NCBI RefSeq assembly: GCF_015244565.1
Contig: NZ_JABCQG010000012.1
Span: 1-64,000 of the forward strand
Origin: Gluconobacter vitians
GTDB lineage: Bacteria; Pseudomonadota; Alphaproteobacteria; Acetobacterales; Acetobacteraceae
Direction of reading: 5' to 3'
Length of the DNA stretch: 64,000 nt
In this document: one piece after another, positions 39,492-49,390 of the stretch
How positions within the stretch are numbered: the first letter of the stretch is position 1
How the letters are laid out: the number at the start of each line of letters is the position of its first letter
The notes under the pieces: model-generated
What the model was told of the DNA's origin: nothing
The model's input: the letters and a program-made list of their open reading frames with translations, nothing else
The model's database searches: none
Made by a program: the position numbers and the translations under genes

Positions 39492-40222
39492 CGTGCAGTC
39501 TCCACAAGCGCCGCATACAGGCGACGGTCGCCGGGGTCGAGGGAGAATTCGGGATGCCACTGCACGCCAATGGCAAAACCGGGGCCTTCGAGCTCGATCG
39601 CCTCGATCGTTCCATCCGGCGCGCGGGCGCAGATTCTGGCGGATCCGGGGTCGCGTACGGCCTGATGATGCGAGGAGTTCACCGCCATGCGGTCCGCTCC
39701 CACGATCTGCGCAAGTTTCGTGCCGGGAACGATCTCGACGTCATGTCCAGGTTCGTGGCGCGGATTGGGCTGTTCGTGTTGCAGGTCCCCCGGTTGCTCT
39801 TCCGGCAGGTGCTGGATCAGCGTGCCACCGGCTTCCACGGCCAGAAGCTGCATTCCGCCACAGATGCCCAGAACCGGCTTGCCCTGCGCCAGTGCCGCCC
39901 GGAGCAGCGCGAGTTCGGCGGCCGTCCGGGTCGGGCGGGGGCTGGTCATCGGGTGTGACGGCTCACCATAAAGCGCTGGATCGACGTCGAATGCGCCGCC
40001 CGTGACGATCAGTCCGTCCAGCCGCGCCATCAGGGCTTCGGCATCGCAATCATAGCCCAGACAGACCGGCATCCCGCCCGCATCGCTCACGGCCGTCAGG
40101 TAGTTTTCCCGCAGTGCATGGAACGGATAGCGCGAGAACTGCCCCGGTCCGCCAGGTTCATGATCCAGCGTCAGACCGATCAGGGGCGCGCGGCGCGAAG
40201 GGGATGGACGGGGAAGGGTCAT
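39488..40222 (-). CDS. Gamma-glutamyl-gamma-aminobutyrate hydrolase-like class I amidotransferase (PuuD family)
   Basis: About 244 residues of the peptidase C26 / class I glutamine amidotransferase fold. The nucleophile Cys is in KPVLGICGGMQLLAVEAGG and the partner His-Glu in IGVQWHPEFS. The opening RRAPLIGLTLDH is typical of PuuD. It probably cleaves gamma-glutamyl compounds, with polyamine catabolism as one possibility; substrate is not fixed by sequence. I chose ATG 40222; ATG 40234 is an alternative. It is divergent from tadA. Confidence 0.88.
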   Translation of the reverse strand: MTLPRPSPSRRAPLIGLTLDHEPGGPGQFSRYPFHALRENYLTAVSDAGGMPVCLGYDCDAEALMARLDGLIVTGGAFDVDPALYGEPSHPMTSPRPTRTAAELALLRAALAQGKPVLGICGGMQLLAVEAGGTLIQHLPEEQPGDLQHEQPNPRHEPGHDVEIVPGTKLAQIVGADRMAVNSSHHQAVRDPGSARICARAPDGTIEAIELEGPGFAIGVQWHPEFSLDPGDRRLYAALVETAR

Positions 40223-40240
40223 GCGCCGCATCATCGCATC

Positions 40241-40747
40241 ATGATTCAGGGTGAGACAAGGATTCAGACGGATATCGGCCCGGCCATGCAGACCGCTTTG
40301 CAGGCCGCGCGCGAGGCGGCGTCATGCGGGGAAGTGCCGGTGGGTGCCGTCGTGCTTGCGCCCGACGGGCGCGTTCTGGCCGTTGCACGCAATCATGTGG
40401 AAGGCGCGCATGACGCCTCCGCCCATGCCGAGCTTCTGGCCATGCGCGAGGCTGCCACGCGTTTGAAAAGCCCGCGTCTGACGGACTGCACGCTGGTCGT
40501 GACACTTGAGCCGTGCCCGATGTGTGCGGCCGCGATCGTGCATTTTCGGATCGGGCGCGTCGTGTTCGGGGCCTATGATCCCAAGGGCGGCGGCGTGGAG
40601 CATGGGCCGCGTATTTTCGAGCGTCCGTCCTGCCTGCACCGCCCGGAAGTGATCGGCGGGGTCTGTGAGCGGGAGGCGTCGGAGATGCTGAAAGCGTTTT
40701 TCCGCAGGCTGCGCATTCCAGCCGGAACCCGTGTTTCAGAGGGCTGA
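40241..40747 (+). CDS. tadA: tRNA-specific adenosine deaminase TadA
   Basis: 168 residues from ATG 40241; a shorter start at ATG 40286 (MQTALQAAREAA) is the usual N-terminus of the family. Zinc and catalytic residues are HAE (in DASAHAELLAMREA) and PCPMC (VTLEPCPMCAAAI). It deaminates A34 to inosine in tRNA-Arg(ACG), an essential function. The start is only about 20 bases from the divergent GATase gene, so the promoters must overlap that gene's 5' end. Confidence 0.93.
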   Translation: MIQGETRIQTDIGPAMQTALQAAREAASCGEVPVGAVVLAPDGRVLAVARNHVEGAHDASAHAELLAMREAATRLKSPRLTDCTLVVTLEPCPMCAAAIVHFRIGRVVFGAYDPKGGGVEHGPRIFERPSCLHRPEVIGGVCEREASEMLKAFFRRLRIPAGTRVSEG

Positions 40748-40865
40748 ATTCACAGTCCGTCATGAACTTACGGATGTTTCACACGCCGGTCAGCTTGCGG
40801 AACGGGAACGGGGTCCATAGTTCAACGCTATAGCCATGATGTTTTCGTAACCAATCGGGATTGAC

Positions 40866-42425
40866 ATGACCTCACGTTTTCGCGCGTCCCTCTCCGCCCT
40901 TGCTGCCACCACGATGCTGGTTTCGGCGCCGTTCGCTTTTGCGGACACGCCCTCGGCCGCCCCCCAGGCCGGTGCCACGACAGCCGCCAGCGGAGCCATC
41001 AAGCCGCAGACGGGCGTTCAGACGCTTCCCAACTTCGTCAATCTCGTCAAACAGGTGAAGCCTGCCGTCGTCTCCATCACGTCCCACATCAAGGCGGATG
41101 TGGCCGATGAAGAGGAAAACGGTCCGGGCGGTGGCGGCGGGCAGGGCGGCGGCATGCCGTTCCCGTTCCCCTTCCCGTTCCAGATGATGCCGCAGCAGCA
41201 GCCTAACCGCACGGTCGAGGCCCGCGGCTCGGGGTTCATCATCTCGTCTGACGGCTATGTCGTGACCAACAACCACGTCGTGAATGGTGCGACCAAGGTC
41301 ACGGTCACGCTCGATGACGGCACGACGCTGCCCGCCAAGATCATCGGCCGCGACCCGAAGACGGACGTTGCCCTGCTGCGCGTCAAGCCGACCGGCAAGC
41401 TGCCGTTCATCGAACTGGGCGATTCCGATGAGGTCCAGCCGGGCGAATGGGTCATCGCCGTGGGCAATCCTTACGGTCTGGGCGGCACGGTGACGGCGGG
41501 TATCGTTTCCGCGCTGGGCCGTGATCTGCATTCTGGTGCCTATAACGACTTCATCCAGGTCGATGCGCCGATCAATCACGGTAACTCCGGTGGTCCGCTG
41601 TTCACGCAGGACGGCAAGGTCGTGGGCATCAACTCCATGATCATCTCGCCCAATGGTGGTGGCTCGATCGGTATCGGCTTTGCGATCCCGTCCGACACCG
41701 TGAAATCCGTCGTGAGCCAGCTTGAAAAGACCGGCCATGTCACGCGCGGCTATCTCGGTATCGAGGGGCAGGACATCTCGCCGACCATGGCGCAGGCCCT
41801 GAACCTCCAGTCTCCGGAGCCTAGTGCTCCGCCGCGTGGCACGCTGGTGGCGTCTGTTTCCAAAGGCAGCCCAGCCGAGAAGGCCGGCATCAAGAGCGGT
41901 GATGTCGTGACCACCCTGAACGGCAAGCCGATCAAGAACGGCCATGACCTCGCGGTGAAGGTTGTCTCCATCGCGCCGGGCACACCGGCGAAGCTCGGAC
42001 TGCTGCGGGATGGCAAGCCGATGACGGTGAACTTCACGGTCGGCAACCTGTCCGCTCAGGATCATTCCTCGGGCGATGCGACTGACAGTTCGCAGTCCGG
42101 TGCGGGCAAGCTGGGTGTGTCCCTGGCGTCGCTGACACCACGGGCGCGTCAGGAACTGGGTCTCGATGACAGTGTGCAGGGCGCGGTCGTGGCCGATGTC
42201 GTGCAGGGCTCCCCAGCTGATCAGTCCGGCATCCGTCCGGGTGACATCATCGTGGCGGTCGGCAACCATGTGACGCCGACTCCCAAGGCTGTCGTGGCGC
42301 AGGTGCATGATGCGCTGGGCCGCAAGCAGCCGCCGCTTCTGCGGATCCTGCGTGACGGACAGCAGCTCTTCGTCGCTGTCTCCCCGAACGGTTCGGACGA
42401 CGACAGCTCCGACGACGGCCAGTAA
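40866..42425 (+). CDS. Periplasmic serine protease DegP-like (Do family), two PDZ domains
   Basis: 519 residues with a signal peptide (about 1-26, ending AFA-DTP). A Gly-rich, Pro/Phe-rich loop (87-112, repeated FP) precedes the protease domain. The triad is H137 (TNNHVV), D167 (KTDVAL) and S241 (GNSGGP). PDZ1 is about 275-375, PDZ2 about 410-505. It degrades or refolds misfolded periplasmic proteins. It differs from the one-PDZ relative at 8661. The long repeat-like FPFPFPF is unusual. It ends at a strong terminator. Confidence 0.95.
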   Translation: MTSRFRASLSALAATTMLVSAPFAFADTPSAAPQAGATTAASGAIKPQTGVQTLPNFVNLVKQVKPAVVSITSHIKADVADEEENGPGGGGGQGGGMPFPFPFPFQMMPQQQPNRTVEARGSGFIISSDGYVVTNNHVVNGATKVTVTLDDGTTLPAKIIGRDPKTDVALLRVKPTGKLPFIELGDSDEVQPGEWVIAVGNPYGLGGTVTAGIVSALGRDLHSGAYNDFIQVDAPINHGNSGGPLFTQDGKVVGINSMIISPNGGGSIGIGFAIPSDTVKSVVSQLEKTGHVTRGYLGIEGQDISPTMAQALNLQSPEPSAPPRGTLVASVSKGSPAEKAGIKSGDVVTTLNGKPIKNGHDLAVKVVSIAPGTPAKLGLLRDGKPMTVNFTVGNLSAQDHSSGDATDSSQSGAGKLGVSLASLTPRARQELGLDDSVQGAVVADVVQGSPADQSGIRPGDIIVAVGNHVTPTPKAVVAQVHDALGRKQPPLLRILRDGQQLFVAVSPNGSDDDSSDDGQ

Positions 42426-42452
42426 GTCAGGCGTCCGGGCAGCAGCCTGAAG

Positions 42453-42484
42453 GGCGGGAAGGGTCAGACCTTCCCGCCTTTTTT
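42453..42484 (+). terminator. Rho-independent terminator of the DegP-like gene
   Basis: GGCGGGAAGG pairs with CCTTCCCGCC around GTCAGA and is followed by TTTTTT. Confidence 0.93.
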
Positions 42485-42517
42485 CATGTCTGTGCCCGGC
42501 GGCTGCCAGACAGAAGC

Positions 42518-43828
42518 TCAGGCCTTCGATTTGCCGATGCGGTCGTAGAAGAACCAGACGCCAAGGATCTGCGACAGCAGGATGGTCGCGTTGCAGACCG
42601 CCGTGGACAGGCATGCTCCGGCCAGTCCGAAGTGCCGAGTCAGAACGTAAAGCGCGGGGAAATAGACCGCCATGACGGCCGTACGGCTCTTCATGAGAAA
42701 CTTCACATGTCCGACCACGATCAGCAGTGGCTCCAGCGGGATAACCAGCAGGCTGAACACCGCCGCCAGCAGCATGATGGAAATATAAAGCGACGTATGA
42801 TGCACGTGGACATGCAGCAGGAAGCGGAAGATCGTTGAGCCGAAGAATGCTGACAGCAGCAGAAGCGCGAGGGACAGCGCACTCAGGACGCCGAACATTT
42901 TCCAGGTCACGCGCTTGAGGCCTCGCCAGTCCTGCCGGTCCCGCATCCTGACCAGTTCGGGATAGAGCACGGGCGAAATGAGCTGTGCAGGAGTGACAAT
43001 CCCGTCCGCGATCTGGCGGCAGACGCGGAAGACGGCCGCTTCCGCCGGTCCCAGCCCGTTGCCGACCAGCAGGGTCGCCACATGCCCCGAGATGTTGCCC
43101 AGCGTCTGGTTAACGCTTGCGGCGCGAGTGAACTGCCACATTCCCGGAAGCTGCCAGCGCCAGTGCCGGAACGCCCGGAAATACCGGAACTGGAACTTCC
43201 GGCGCAGGATATCCAGCGCGTAATGGATATAGAATCCGTAATCGATGATGATCGTCATCGCCCAGATGAACAGGAAATATCCGAGCTTCAGGTGCAAGAC
43301 GTAGCCTATGACGACGCCGAACGTCTTGGCGAGGGCAGCGCAGCTGTCGATGATCGGGACGAGATGGAATTTGCCCGCCATCCTGAGGATGCCGTTCGCC
43401 CAGCCGGAATACATCAGCGGGCTGACAAACATGTACAGGTCAGCCAGAAACCGCACATGAGCGGACCAGTGCGCGGTGTGCCCGTAGATCTGCACACCCA
43501 CCAGTCCGAACACGATGGCACACGCGGCCGAAATCGTGTCGAGGCGGATGCAGAAATGGATCACCCGGTGCAGGAGATCCGTATCACCATTGCCGAAGCT
43601 CTCACTGCCAAAACGGATCAGCGTTTGCCAGGACTGCATCCGCGACAGGACCGAACTGGTCGAAGCCAGCGAATGGATCAGGATCAGCAGCCCGAAATCG
43701 GACAGACCCAGCGCCCGGACGGCCAGCGCAATATAGATGAAACTGCACAGCGCATTGGCGATGCGGCCCAGGGTGAGAACACTGACATTTTTGAAAATGG
43801 ATCTGAAAACGGAGCGTTCGCCGGACAT
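42518..43828 (-). CDS. Polysaccharide flippase / oligosaccharide exporter (Wzx-like, MATE/MOP superfamily)
   Basis: About 436 residues with 12 or more membrane helices. The opening SVFRSIFKNVSVLTLGRIANALCSFIYIALAVRALGLSDFGLLILIHSLA is the N-terminal signature of MOP-superfamily polysaccharide flippases. It likely moves lipid-linked oligosaccharides across the inner membrane for surface polysaccharide assembly. I chose ATG 43828 (MSGERS); GTG-type upstream codons add a short tail. It is divergent from the glycosyltransferase at 44064, an appropriate partner. Exact glycan unknown. Confidence 0.85.
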   Translation of the reverse strand: MSGERSVFRSIFKNVSVLTLGRIANALCSFIYIALAVRALGLSDFGLLILIHSLASTSSVLSRMQSWQTLIRFGSESFGNGDTDLLHRVIHFCIRLDTISAACAIVFGLVGVQIYGHTAHWSAHVRFLADLYMFVSPLMYSGWANGILRMAGKFHLVPIIDSCAALAKTFGVVIGYVLHLKLGYFLFIWAMTIIIDYGFYIHYALDILRRKFQFRYFRAFRHWRWQLPGMWQFTRAASVNQTLGNISGHVATLLVGNGLGPAEAAVFRVCRQIADGIVTPAQLISPVLYPELVRMRDRQDWRGLKRVTWKMFGVLSALSLALLLLSAFFGSTIFRFLLHVHVHHTSLYISIMLLAAVFSLLVIPLEPLLIVVGHVKFLMKSRTAVMAVYFPALYVLTRHFGLAGACLSTAVCNATILLSQILGVWFFYDRIGKSKA

Positions 43829-44063
43829 GCGGGCCTTACTGACCACAAAGCCCCCGCACTGTCCATGCCGGTAGCGGAATGTCGCGCCTGAGGAAGGTCC
43901 TTGACAGGGTGAGGGCAGGAACTATGAAGAATTTGTTACACATATCGCTGCCAGGATTTCTGCAGATGGGGATCTCGCGGCGATCCGTCTTCTCCTGAAG
44001 GCCCTTATTCGGAAAAGCACAGGCTCAAAGCCCGTTTTTCAGGCAGGACGCAGCAGATCAGTC

Positions 44064-45179
44064 ATGAAAATCGCCTTCATTTATATTGCCGAGCCTTACC
44101 AGTGCTACCACACGGCCTCTGTTGCTAGTGCACTGGCCGCACTGCCGGGTCATGAGGTGGTCGAGTATTACAGCTTCCCTGAAACGGTCGATCATCTGCG
44201 GCGCATCCGTCAGGCGCTGGACGTTCCCGACCTGCCGCTGAAAGCCTTTCTGAAATCCTTGAAGGCCCGCCTTCTGAAGCGCGCAAGGCGGCTCGATCAG
44301 GAGCGGCTTGTGGTGCTGCGGGAGAACATTGCCGAGCTGAACCAGTATGATGCCGTCGTGGCGACGGAATATACCGGCGGTGTGCTCCGGGAGATGGGTC
44401 TGTTTGGTCCAAAGCTCATCCTGCTCATGCATGGCGCCGGGGACCGCTACGTCAATGACGAGCATCTCGTGCGCGAGTTCGATCTGACGCTTGTCTCCGG
44501 TCCCAAGATCGCGCGCTATTTCCAGGACAAGGATCTGCTGCGGCCGGAGAGCACACGGATTGTCGGCTATCCGAAGTTCGATGTGTTCGAGGCTGTGCAG
44601 CGGGAAAAGACGGTCTCGTTCGCAAACGGGCGCCCGTTTGCGCTGTATAATCCGCATTACCAGCGCAAACTGACATCGGCCTCAGGCTGGATGATGCCAC
44701 TGATCCGGGGCTTCAAGGCCCAGAGCGACTACAATCTTGTAGTAGCGCCGCATATCAAGACCTTCCACAGGGGCTTCGGCATCCGCGAACGTCAGCTCAA
44801 ACGCCAGCGCAGCCCGGAAGTAATGGTCGATACGGGATCGTCCGCCATGCTGGACATGACCTACACGTCCCAGGCCGCGCTCTATATCGGTGATGTCAGC
44901 AGTCAGGTTTACGAATTCCTGGCCATCCCGCGTCCCTGCGTCTTTCTGAACCCGCGAAAGCTCCCCTGGCAGGATGATCCGTATTTCCTGCACTGGACGC
45001 TCGGGGAGGTGGTGGAGGAACTTGACGATCTCATGCCCGCCATCGCCCGCGCGAAGGACCGTCACACGATCTATCGCCCGGCGCAGGAAAAGCTGTTTCG
45101 AGAGACCTTTGGCGAGCCCCTGCTCGGCGCGTCGCAGCGGGCCGCCGATGCCATCGCGCAGTTCATGGTCGCGGCCTGA
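44064..45179 (+). CDS. Glycosyltransferase / CDP-glycerol glycerophosphotransferase-like protein
   Basis: 371 residues, soluble. KIAFIYIAEPYQCYHTASVASALAALPGHEVVEYYS at the N-terminus forms a Rossmann-like domain, and the C-terminal domain has ETRIVGYPKFD-like and YTSQAALYIGDVSSQVYEFLAIPRPCVFLNP motifs. The latter, with D-V-S-S and an Asn/Pro-rich loop, resembles TagF/TagB-type CDP-glycerol glycerophosphotransferases and related GT-B enzymes. It may transfer sugar or glycerol phosphate onto a surface glycan. Substrate unknown. It is divergent from the flippase across 235 bases with no gene. Confidence 0.75.
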   Translation: MKIAFIYIAEPYQCYHTASVASALAALPGHEVVEYYSFPETVDHLRRIRQALDVPDLPLKAFLKSLKARLLKRARRLDQERLVVLRENIAELNQYDAVVATEYTGGVLREMGLFGPKLILLMHGAGDRYVNDEHLVREFDLTLVSGPKIARYFQDKDLLRPESTRIVGYPKFDVFEAVQREKTVSFANGRPFALYNPHYQRKLTSASGWMMPLIRGFKAQSDYNLVVAPHIKTFHRGFGIRERQLKRQRSPEVMVDTGSSAMLDMTYTSQAALYIGDVSSQVYEFLAIPRPCVFLNPRKLPWQDDPYFLHWTLGEVVEELDDLMPAIARAKDRHTIYRPAQEKLFRETFGEPLLGASQRAADAIAQFMVAA

Positions 45180-45185
45180 CCGCCC

Positions 45186-46544
45186 TCAACATTCAGGGAA
45201 ATTGACCGCTAGCCCGCCGAGCGATGTTTCCTTGTAGCGATGGTTCATGTCGCGGCCCGTTTCGGCCATCGTACGGATGACCTGATCGAGCGACACATGA
45301 TGCGCGCCATCCCCATGCATGGCGAGGGAGGCCGCATTGATGGCCTTGATCGCCCCGAAGGCATTGCGCTCGATGCATGGGATCTGCACCAGCCCCGCCA
45401 CCGGGTCGCAGGTCATGCCCAGATGATGCTCCATCCCGATCTCGGCGGCGTTCTCCACCTGAAGCGGCGTTGCGCCCAGAGCCGCCGCCAGCCCGGCAGC
45501 CGCCATTGAGGACGCCACGCCGACTTCGCCCTGACAGCCGACTTCCGCGCCTGAAATCGACGCATTGAGTTTGAACAGCCCGCCAATGGCTGCGGCAGTC
45601 AGCAGAAACCGACGCTGCCCGTCGAGCGAATATTCGGGACAGAATTCACGATAATAGCGCAGTACGGCCGGAATCACGCCCGCCGCCCCGTTGGTCGGTG
45701 CCGTGACGACGCGCCCGCCGGCGGCGTTTTCCTCGTTCACGGCAATGGCGAACAGGCTGATCCAGTCCATGATCCCGTGCGCGGAGGGCTGGTTGCTGCG
45801 GCGCTGTTCTTGCAGCCGTTCATACAGTGCCGCCGCCCGCCGGCGCACGTTCAGCCGTCCCGGCAGCGTGCCCGAACGGTGCAGCCCGGCCTGCACGCAG
45901 TCCATCATCACGGCCACGATCCGGTCCAGATACGCCTCGATTTCGGCGCGGGGCCGCAGCACGCTCTCATTGGCCAGAACTACGCCCGCGATATCGAGCC
46001 CCGTTTCCTGCGTGCGGGTCAGGAGTTCAGCGCCGCTGGTGAAGTCATACGGCATGTCGGGCTGGGCATAGGTCGCGGTTTCGGTCGCCTGTTCGGGGAC
46101 GATGAACCCGCCGCCCACTGAACAGAACCGCGCACAGGCCAGCAGGCGGTTTTCCGCATCGAAGGCCTCGAACTGGAGCGTGTTGGGGTGAACCGGCGGG
46201 ATGGTCTTCGTATCGAGAACAATGTCTGTTTCCGGATCGAACGGCATGGGATGACCGTTGAACGGAATCAGATGTCTGTCGGTGACGGACTGCACGATGC
46301 TGTCCGCCAGCGCCGGGTCCATCGTGTCGGGCTTTTCTCCCGCCAGCCCAAGAATCACGGCCCGGTCCGTCGCATGTCCCCGCGCCGTCCAGGCCAGCGA
46401 GCCGTAAAGCGTGACGCGCAGACGGGCCACGTCCGGCGTATGAAGCAGACTGTCCGCGAACCGGGCTGCCGCACGCATGGGGCCAACGGTGTGCGAGGAA
46501 GACGGGCCGATCCCGATCTTGAACAGGTCAAAGAGGCTGATCAT
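45186..46544 (-). CDS. sdaA: L-serine ammonia-lyase (4Fe-4S, single chain)
   Basis: 452 residues. It deaminates L-serine to pyruvate and ammonia. The N-terminal ISLFDLFKIGIGPSSSHTVGPMRAA is the beta-domain signature. The iron-sulfur ligands are C in GCQGEVG, CDPVAG and QIPCIERNAFGA. The start ATG 46544 abuts the stop of the threonine aldolase gene (TGAATG), so both are read from one message. It is convergent with the glycosyltransferase, 6 bases apart. Confidence 0.95.
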   Translation of the reverse strand: MISLFDLFKIGIGPSSSHTVGPMRAAARFADSLLHTPDVARLRVTLYGSLAWTARGHATDRAVILGLAGEKPDTMDPALADSIVQSVTDRHLIPFNGHPMPFDPETDIVLDTKTIPPVHPNTLQFEAFDAENRLLACARFCSVGGGFIVPEQATETATYAQPDMPYDFTSGAELLTRTQETGLDIAGVVLANESVLRPRAEIEAYLDRIVAVMMDCVQAGLHRSGTLPGRLNVRRRAAALYERLQEQRRSNQPSAHGIMDWISLFAIAVNEENAAGGRVVTAPTNGAAGVIPAVLRYYREFCPEYSLDGQRRFLLTAAAIGGLFKLNASISGAEVGCQGEVGVASSMAAAGLAAALGATPLQVENAAEIGMEHHLGMTCDPVAGLVQIPCIERNAFGAIKAINAASLAMHGDGAHHVSLDQVIRTMAETGRDMNHRYKETSLGGLAVNFPEC

Positions 46545-47609
46545 TCAGGCGGCAATCTCGGCCAGCAGGGCGTCAACGTCCTCTTCGCGGGTATAGAAGC
46601 TTGTCACGAGGCGGATCAGTGTGCCGGACACACCCTCGGGCGTCGGCCAGCGATAGAAGGCATATCCCGCGGCTTCCAGTTCCCCAACGAGGCGGTCGGG
46701 CAGGATGACGAAGATCTCGTTGCCCTGCGTTTCGAACGGAAGCTGGGCCCCGGCATGACGGCGCAGGCTCTCGACAATGCGCTGCGCCATGGCGTTGGCA
46801 TGCGCACTGTTTTTCAGCCAGAGATCGTCTTCCAGCAGCGCCAGAAGCTGTGCGCTCAGGAACCGTGCCTTGGACCACAGATGGCCGCTGCGCTTGATGC
46901 GCCGCTCGAAATCCTTCAGCGCCGGGCGCGTGCGGTCATTGACGAAGAATACGACCGCTTCCGCCGCCATCGCCCCACATTTCGTCCCGCCGAAAGACAG
47001 GACATCCACCCCGGTTTTCCATGTGACCTCGGCCGGTGTGCAGCCGAGATGCGCGATGGCATTGCTCAGCCGCGAGCCATCCAGATGCACGGGAATATCG
47101 TTCTCATGGGCGATACCGCACAGCGCCGCCAGATCCTTCAGCGCATAGACCGTGCCCCATTCGGTGGCCTGCGTCAGGGACAGCGCCTGGATGGGGGGCT
47201 TGAGAATCCCGCCCTGCGCATTGGCGCGCAGCCCGGTCCGCAGGGCCTCAGGGTTCATCCGGCCATCGGCGGAAGGCAGCGTAACAAGCTTGGCGCCATG
47301 CATAAAAAACTCAGGCGCACCGCCTTCGTCATTGCTGATATGCGCGCTCTGGTCACACAGGACCGCGCCATAAGGGGCCACGAGCGCGGAGAGTGCCAGG
47401 CTGTTGGCTGCCGTCCCCGTCACGATCGGGAAAACCCTGACCTCTGCTTCGAAAACCTCGCTGAACCGTGCGTTCAGCGTCTGGCTCATCGCATCGTTAC
47501 CATAGGAGCCGACGCAGCCTTCATTGGCACGCATCATGGCGTCCATAACGGCGGGGCATGCGGGGGAAACATTGTCACTGGCGAAGTTCTTGCGTATTTC
47601 GTCGGTCAC
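46545..47609 (-). CDS. Low-specificity L-threonine aldolase
   Basis: 354 residues from GTG 47609 (VTDEIRKNFASDNVSPACPAVM, the expected opening). It is PLP-dependent; the Schiff-base lysine is K210 in SFGGTKCGA. SQSAHISNDEGG-like substrate residues are seen at about 88-97. It splits threonine or allo-threonine to glycine and acetaldehyde. Longer readings upstream are unlike the family. It is divergent from folD across 83 bases (47610-47692). Confidence 0.93.
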   Translation of the reverse strand: MTDEIRKNFASDNVSPACPAVMDAMMRANEGCVGSYGNDAMSQTLNARFSEVFEAEVRVFPIVTGTAANSLALSALVAPYGAVLCDQSAHISNDEGGAPEFFMHGAKLVTLPSADGRMNPEALRTGLRANAQGGILKPPIQALSLTQATEWGTVYALKDLAALCGIAHENDIPVHLDGSRLSNAIAHLGCTPAEVTWKTGVDVLSFGGTKCGAMAAEAVVFFVNDRTRPALKDFERRIKRSGHLWSKARFLSAQLLALLEDDLWLKNSAHANAMAQRIVESLRRHAGAQLPFETQGNEIFVILPDRLVGELEAAGYAFYRWPTPEGVSGTLIRLVTSFYTREEDVDALLAEIAA

Positions 47610-47692
47610 GAGACCATCCTCAATTCCTGCGACCGTTACGGCCTGTCCGCAAGCGTAACTGAAACGCCTGCCTGTTGTCATCCGGAGAGCCC

Positions 47693-48610
47693 ATGAACAC
47701 GTTGTCCCCCGAGAAGTCTTCCGATCCGGCATCCAAGATCATCGACGGCAAGGGTATTGCCCGCGCCCTGACCGATCAGGTGGGCCGCGAAGTGGCAAAA
47801 TTCGTCGAGCAGGGCAATACCATTCCCGGTCTGGCCGTCGTTCTTGTAGGTAACGATCCGGCGTCTGAAGTCTATGTGAAGAACAAGGCGATCCAGACCC
47901 ATCGCGTGGGCATGCGCTCCTTCATGCACATGCTCCCGCAGAGCACGTCGCAGGACGAACTGCTGGACCTGATCGCCCAGCTCAACGCCAACCCGAAAAT
48001 CCACGGCATTCTGGTGCAGCTTCCGCTCCCGGCGCAGATCGACCCGGTTGTGGTGACGAACGCCATTGCCCCGCACAAGGACGTGGACGGTCTGGGTGAG
48101 GTCAATGCCGGGCGCCTGTCGCTCGGGATCGACGGGATCGTGCCCTGCACGCCGCTGGGCTGTCTGATGCTGCTCCAGTCCGTTCATGAGGACATGACGG
48201 GCAAGCATGCCGTGGTGATCGGCGCGTCCAACCTTGTGGGCAAGCCGATGGCACAGCTTCTGCTCAAGGAGAACTGCACGGTCACGGTCGCGCATATCCA
48301 CACGCGCAACACGAAGGAACTGGCCCGGGAAGCGGATATTCTGGTCGTGGCGACGGGCAAGAGCGGACTGGTCCGCGGAGACTGGATCAAGCCGGGCGCG
48401 ACCGTGATCGATGTCGGCATTACCCGTGTTCCGGCCGAAAACGGCAAAACCCGTCTGGTGGGTGACGTGGCGTTCGACGAGGCGTTCCCCATCGCCGGTC
48501 ACATCACGCCGGTTCCGGGCGGTGTGGGCCCCATGACCATTGCCTGCCTGCTGCACAACACGCTTCAGGCCGCGCGTGCGACGCAGGCTGCTTCGGAAGC
48601 GTCTTCATGA
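47693..48610 (+). CDS. folD: Bifunctional methylenetetrahydrofolate dehydrogenase/cyclohydrolase
   Basis: 305 residues. FolD interconverts 5,10-methylene-, methenyl- and 10-formyl-THF with NADP. Motifs are [46 protein letters not shown] and the NADP site [18 protein letters not shown], ending [16 protein letters not shown]. The start is ATG 47693. The next gene overlaps it by 4 bases, forming a C1 operon. Confidence 0.97.
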   Translation: MNTLSPEKSSDPASKIIDGKGIARALTDQVGREVAKFVEQGNTIPGLAVVLVGNDPASEVYVKNKAIQTHRVGMRSFMHMLPQSTSQDELLDLIAQLNANPKIHGILVQLPLPAQIDPVVVTNAIAPHKDVDGLGEVNAGRLSLGIDGIVPCTPLGCLMLLQSVHEDMTGKHAVVIGASNLVGKPMAQLLLKENCTVTVAHIHTRNTKELAREADILVVATGKSGLVRGDWIKPGATVIDVGITRVPAENGKTRLVGDVAFDEAFPIAGHITPVPGGVGPMTIACLLHNTLQAARATQAASEASS

Positions 48611-49359
48611 CCCGCGTCTCGGTCGAACTGGTCCCGCGCTCCGCCGAGGCCCTGCTGGCGGATGTGCAGACCGTCCGTGACGTCCTGCCACAGGTCCGCA
48701 CACTGAATGTTCCGGATCTGATGCGTTTTGACCTGCGCAGTCATGATGCCGCCTCGCTGGTCACGAAGCAGACGCCGTTCGAGGTCATCCCGCATATCCG
48801 TGCCGTCGATATCGCGCCGGGCACGCCGCTGCCGGGTGCGGACCGTCCGGAGCTGACGTCCATCCTCGTGGTCGCCGGCGATCCTCCGCCGGCCGGAAGC
48901 GACTGGAAGGTCTATCCCAACACGTCGGCGCAGATCATCGAACGCTACCGCCGCGAAGCGCCGCATCTGAAGGTCTATGCGGTGTTCGACCCCTATCGCC
49001 GCGCGCCATATCAGGAACTCGAAGATATCGCCCGCAAGCGCGACGCCGGGGCCTGCGGGTTCTTCACACAGCCACTCTTCGATATTCCGATGCTCGAATA
49101 CTGCATGGACTGGCTGCGGGACGACATGGTGTTCTGGGGCATTTCGCCCGTTCTGGGTGACAAGTCGCGTCGCTACTGGGAGCGCGTGAACCACGTGGTC
49201 TTCCCCCGCGACTATGACGGAACGCTGGACGGCAACATCGCTTTTGCGCGCCGGATGCTGGGCGTTATCCGCGAGAAAAACGACAATGCGTATCTGATGC
49301 CGCTGAAAGTTGACCTGGCATCCTATCTGGGAGCGCTCAGCGATATTATAACGGGATAA
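48607..49359 (+). CDS. Methylenetetrahydrofolate reductase-like protein (short)
   Basis: 250 residues, shorter than typical MetF (about 290-300). Visible elements are [35 protein letters not shown] and [28 protein letters not shown], matching the flavin-binding TIM barrel, then [13 protein letters not shown]. Its start overlaps folD, so it probably reduces methylene-THF to methyl-THF or acts on a related folate. Full activity cannot be concluded because the N-terminal part is short. Confidence 0.8.
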   Translation: MTRVSVELVPRSAEALLADVQTVRDVLPQVRTLNVPDLMRFDLRSHDAASLVTKQTPFEVIPHIRAVDIAPGTPLPGADRPELTSILVVAGDPPPAGSDWKVYPNTSAQIIERYRREAPHLKVYAVFDPYRRAPYQELEDIARKRDAGACGFFTQPLFDIPMLEYCMDWLRDDMVFWGISPVLGDKSRRYWERVNHVVFPRDYDGTLDGNIAFARRMLGVIREKNDNAYLMPLKVDLASYLGALSDIITG

Positions 49360-49390
49360 CATCGAACCACGAATGGAGGGTCCGTCCCGG

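Noticed and set aside
40872-42614. 580-residue frame antisense to the DegP-like gene
   Set aside because: Shadow of a clearly coding gene with intact catalytic triad.
43829-44063. Small RNA or extra gene in the divergent gap between flippase and glycosyltransferase
   Set aside because: 235 bases with no hairpin-plus-T structure or open frame that looks coding; only promoter function is likely.
43829-45179. Complete polysaccharide biosynthesis cluster
   Set aside because: Only a flippase and one glycosyltransferase are present, flanked by unrelated housekeeping genes.
47610-47732. N-terminal extension of threonine aldolase
   Set aside because: The family N-terminus TDEIRKNFASDN matches GTG 47609; upstream residues overlap the divergent folD gene.
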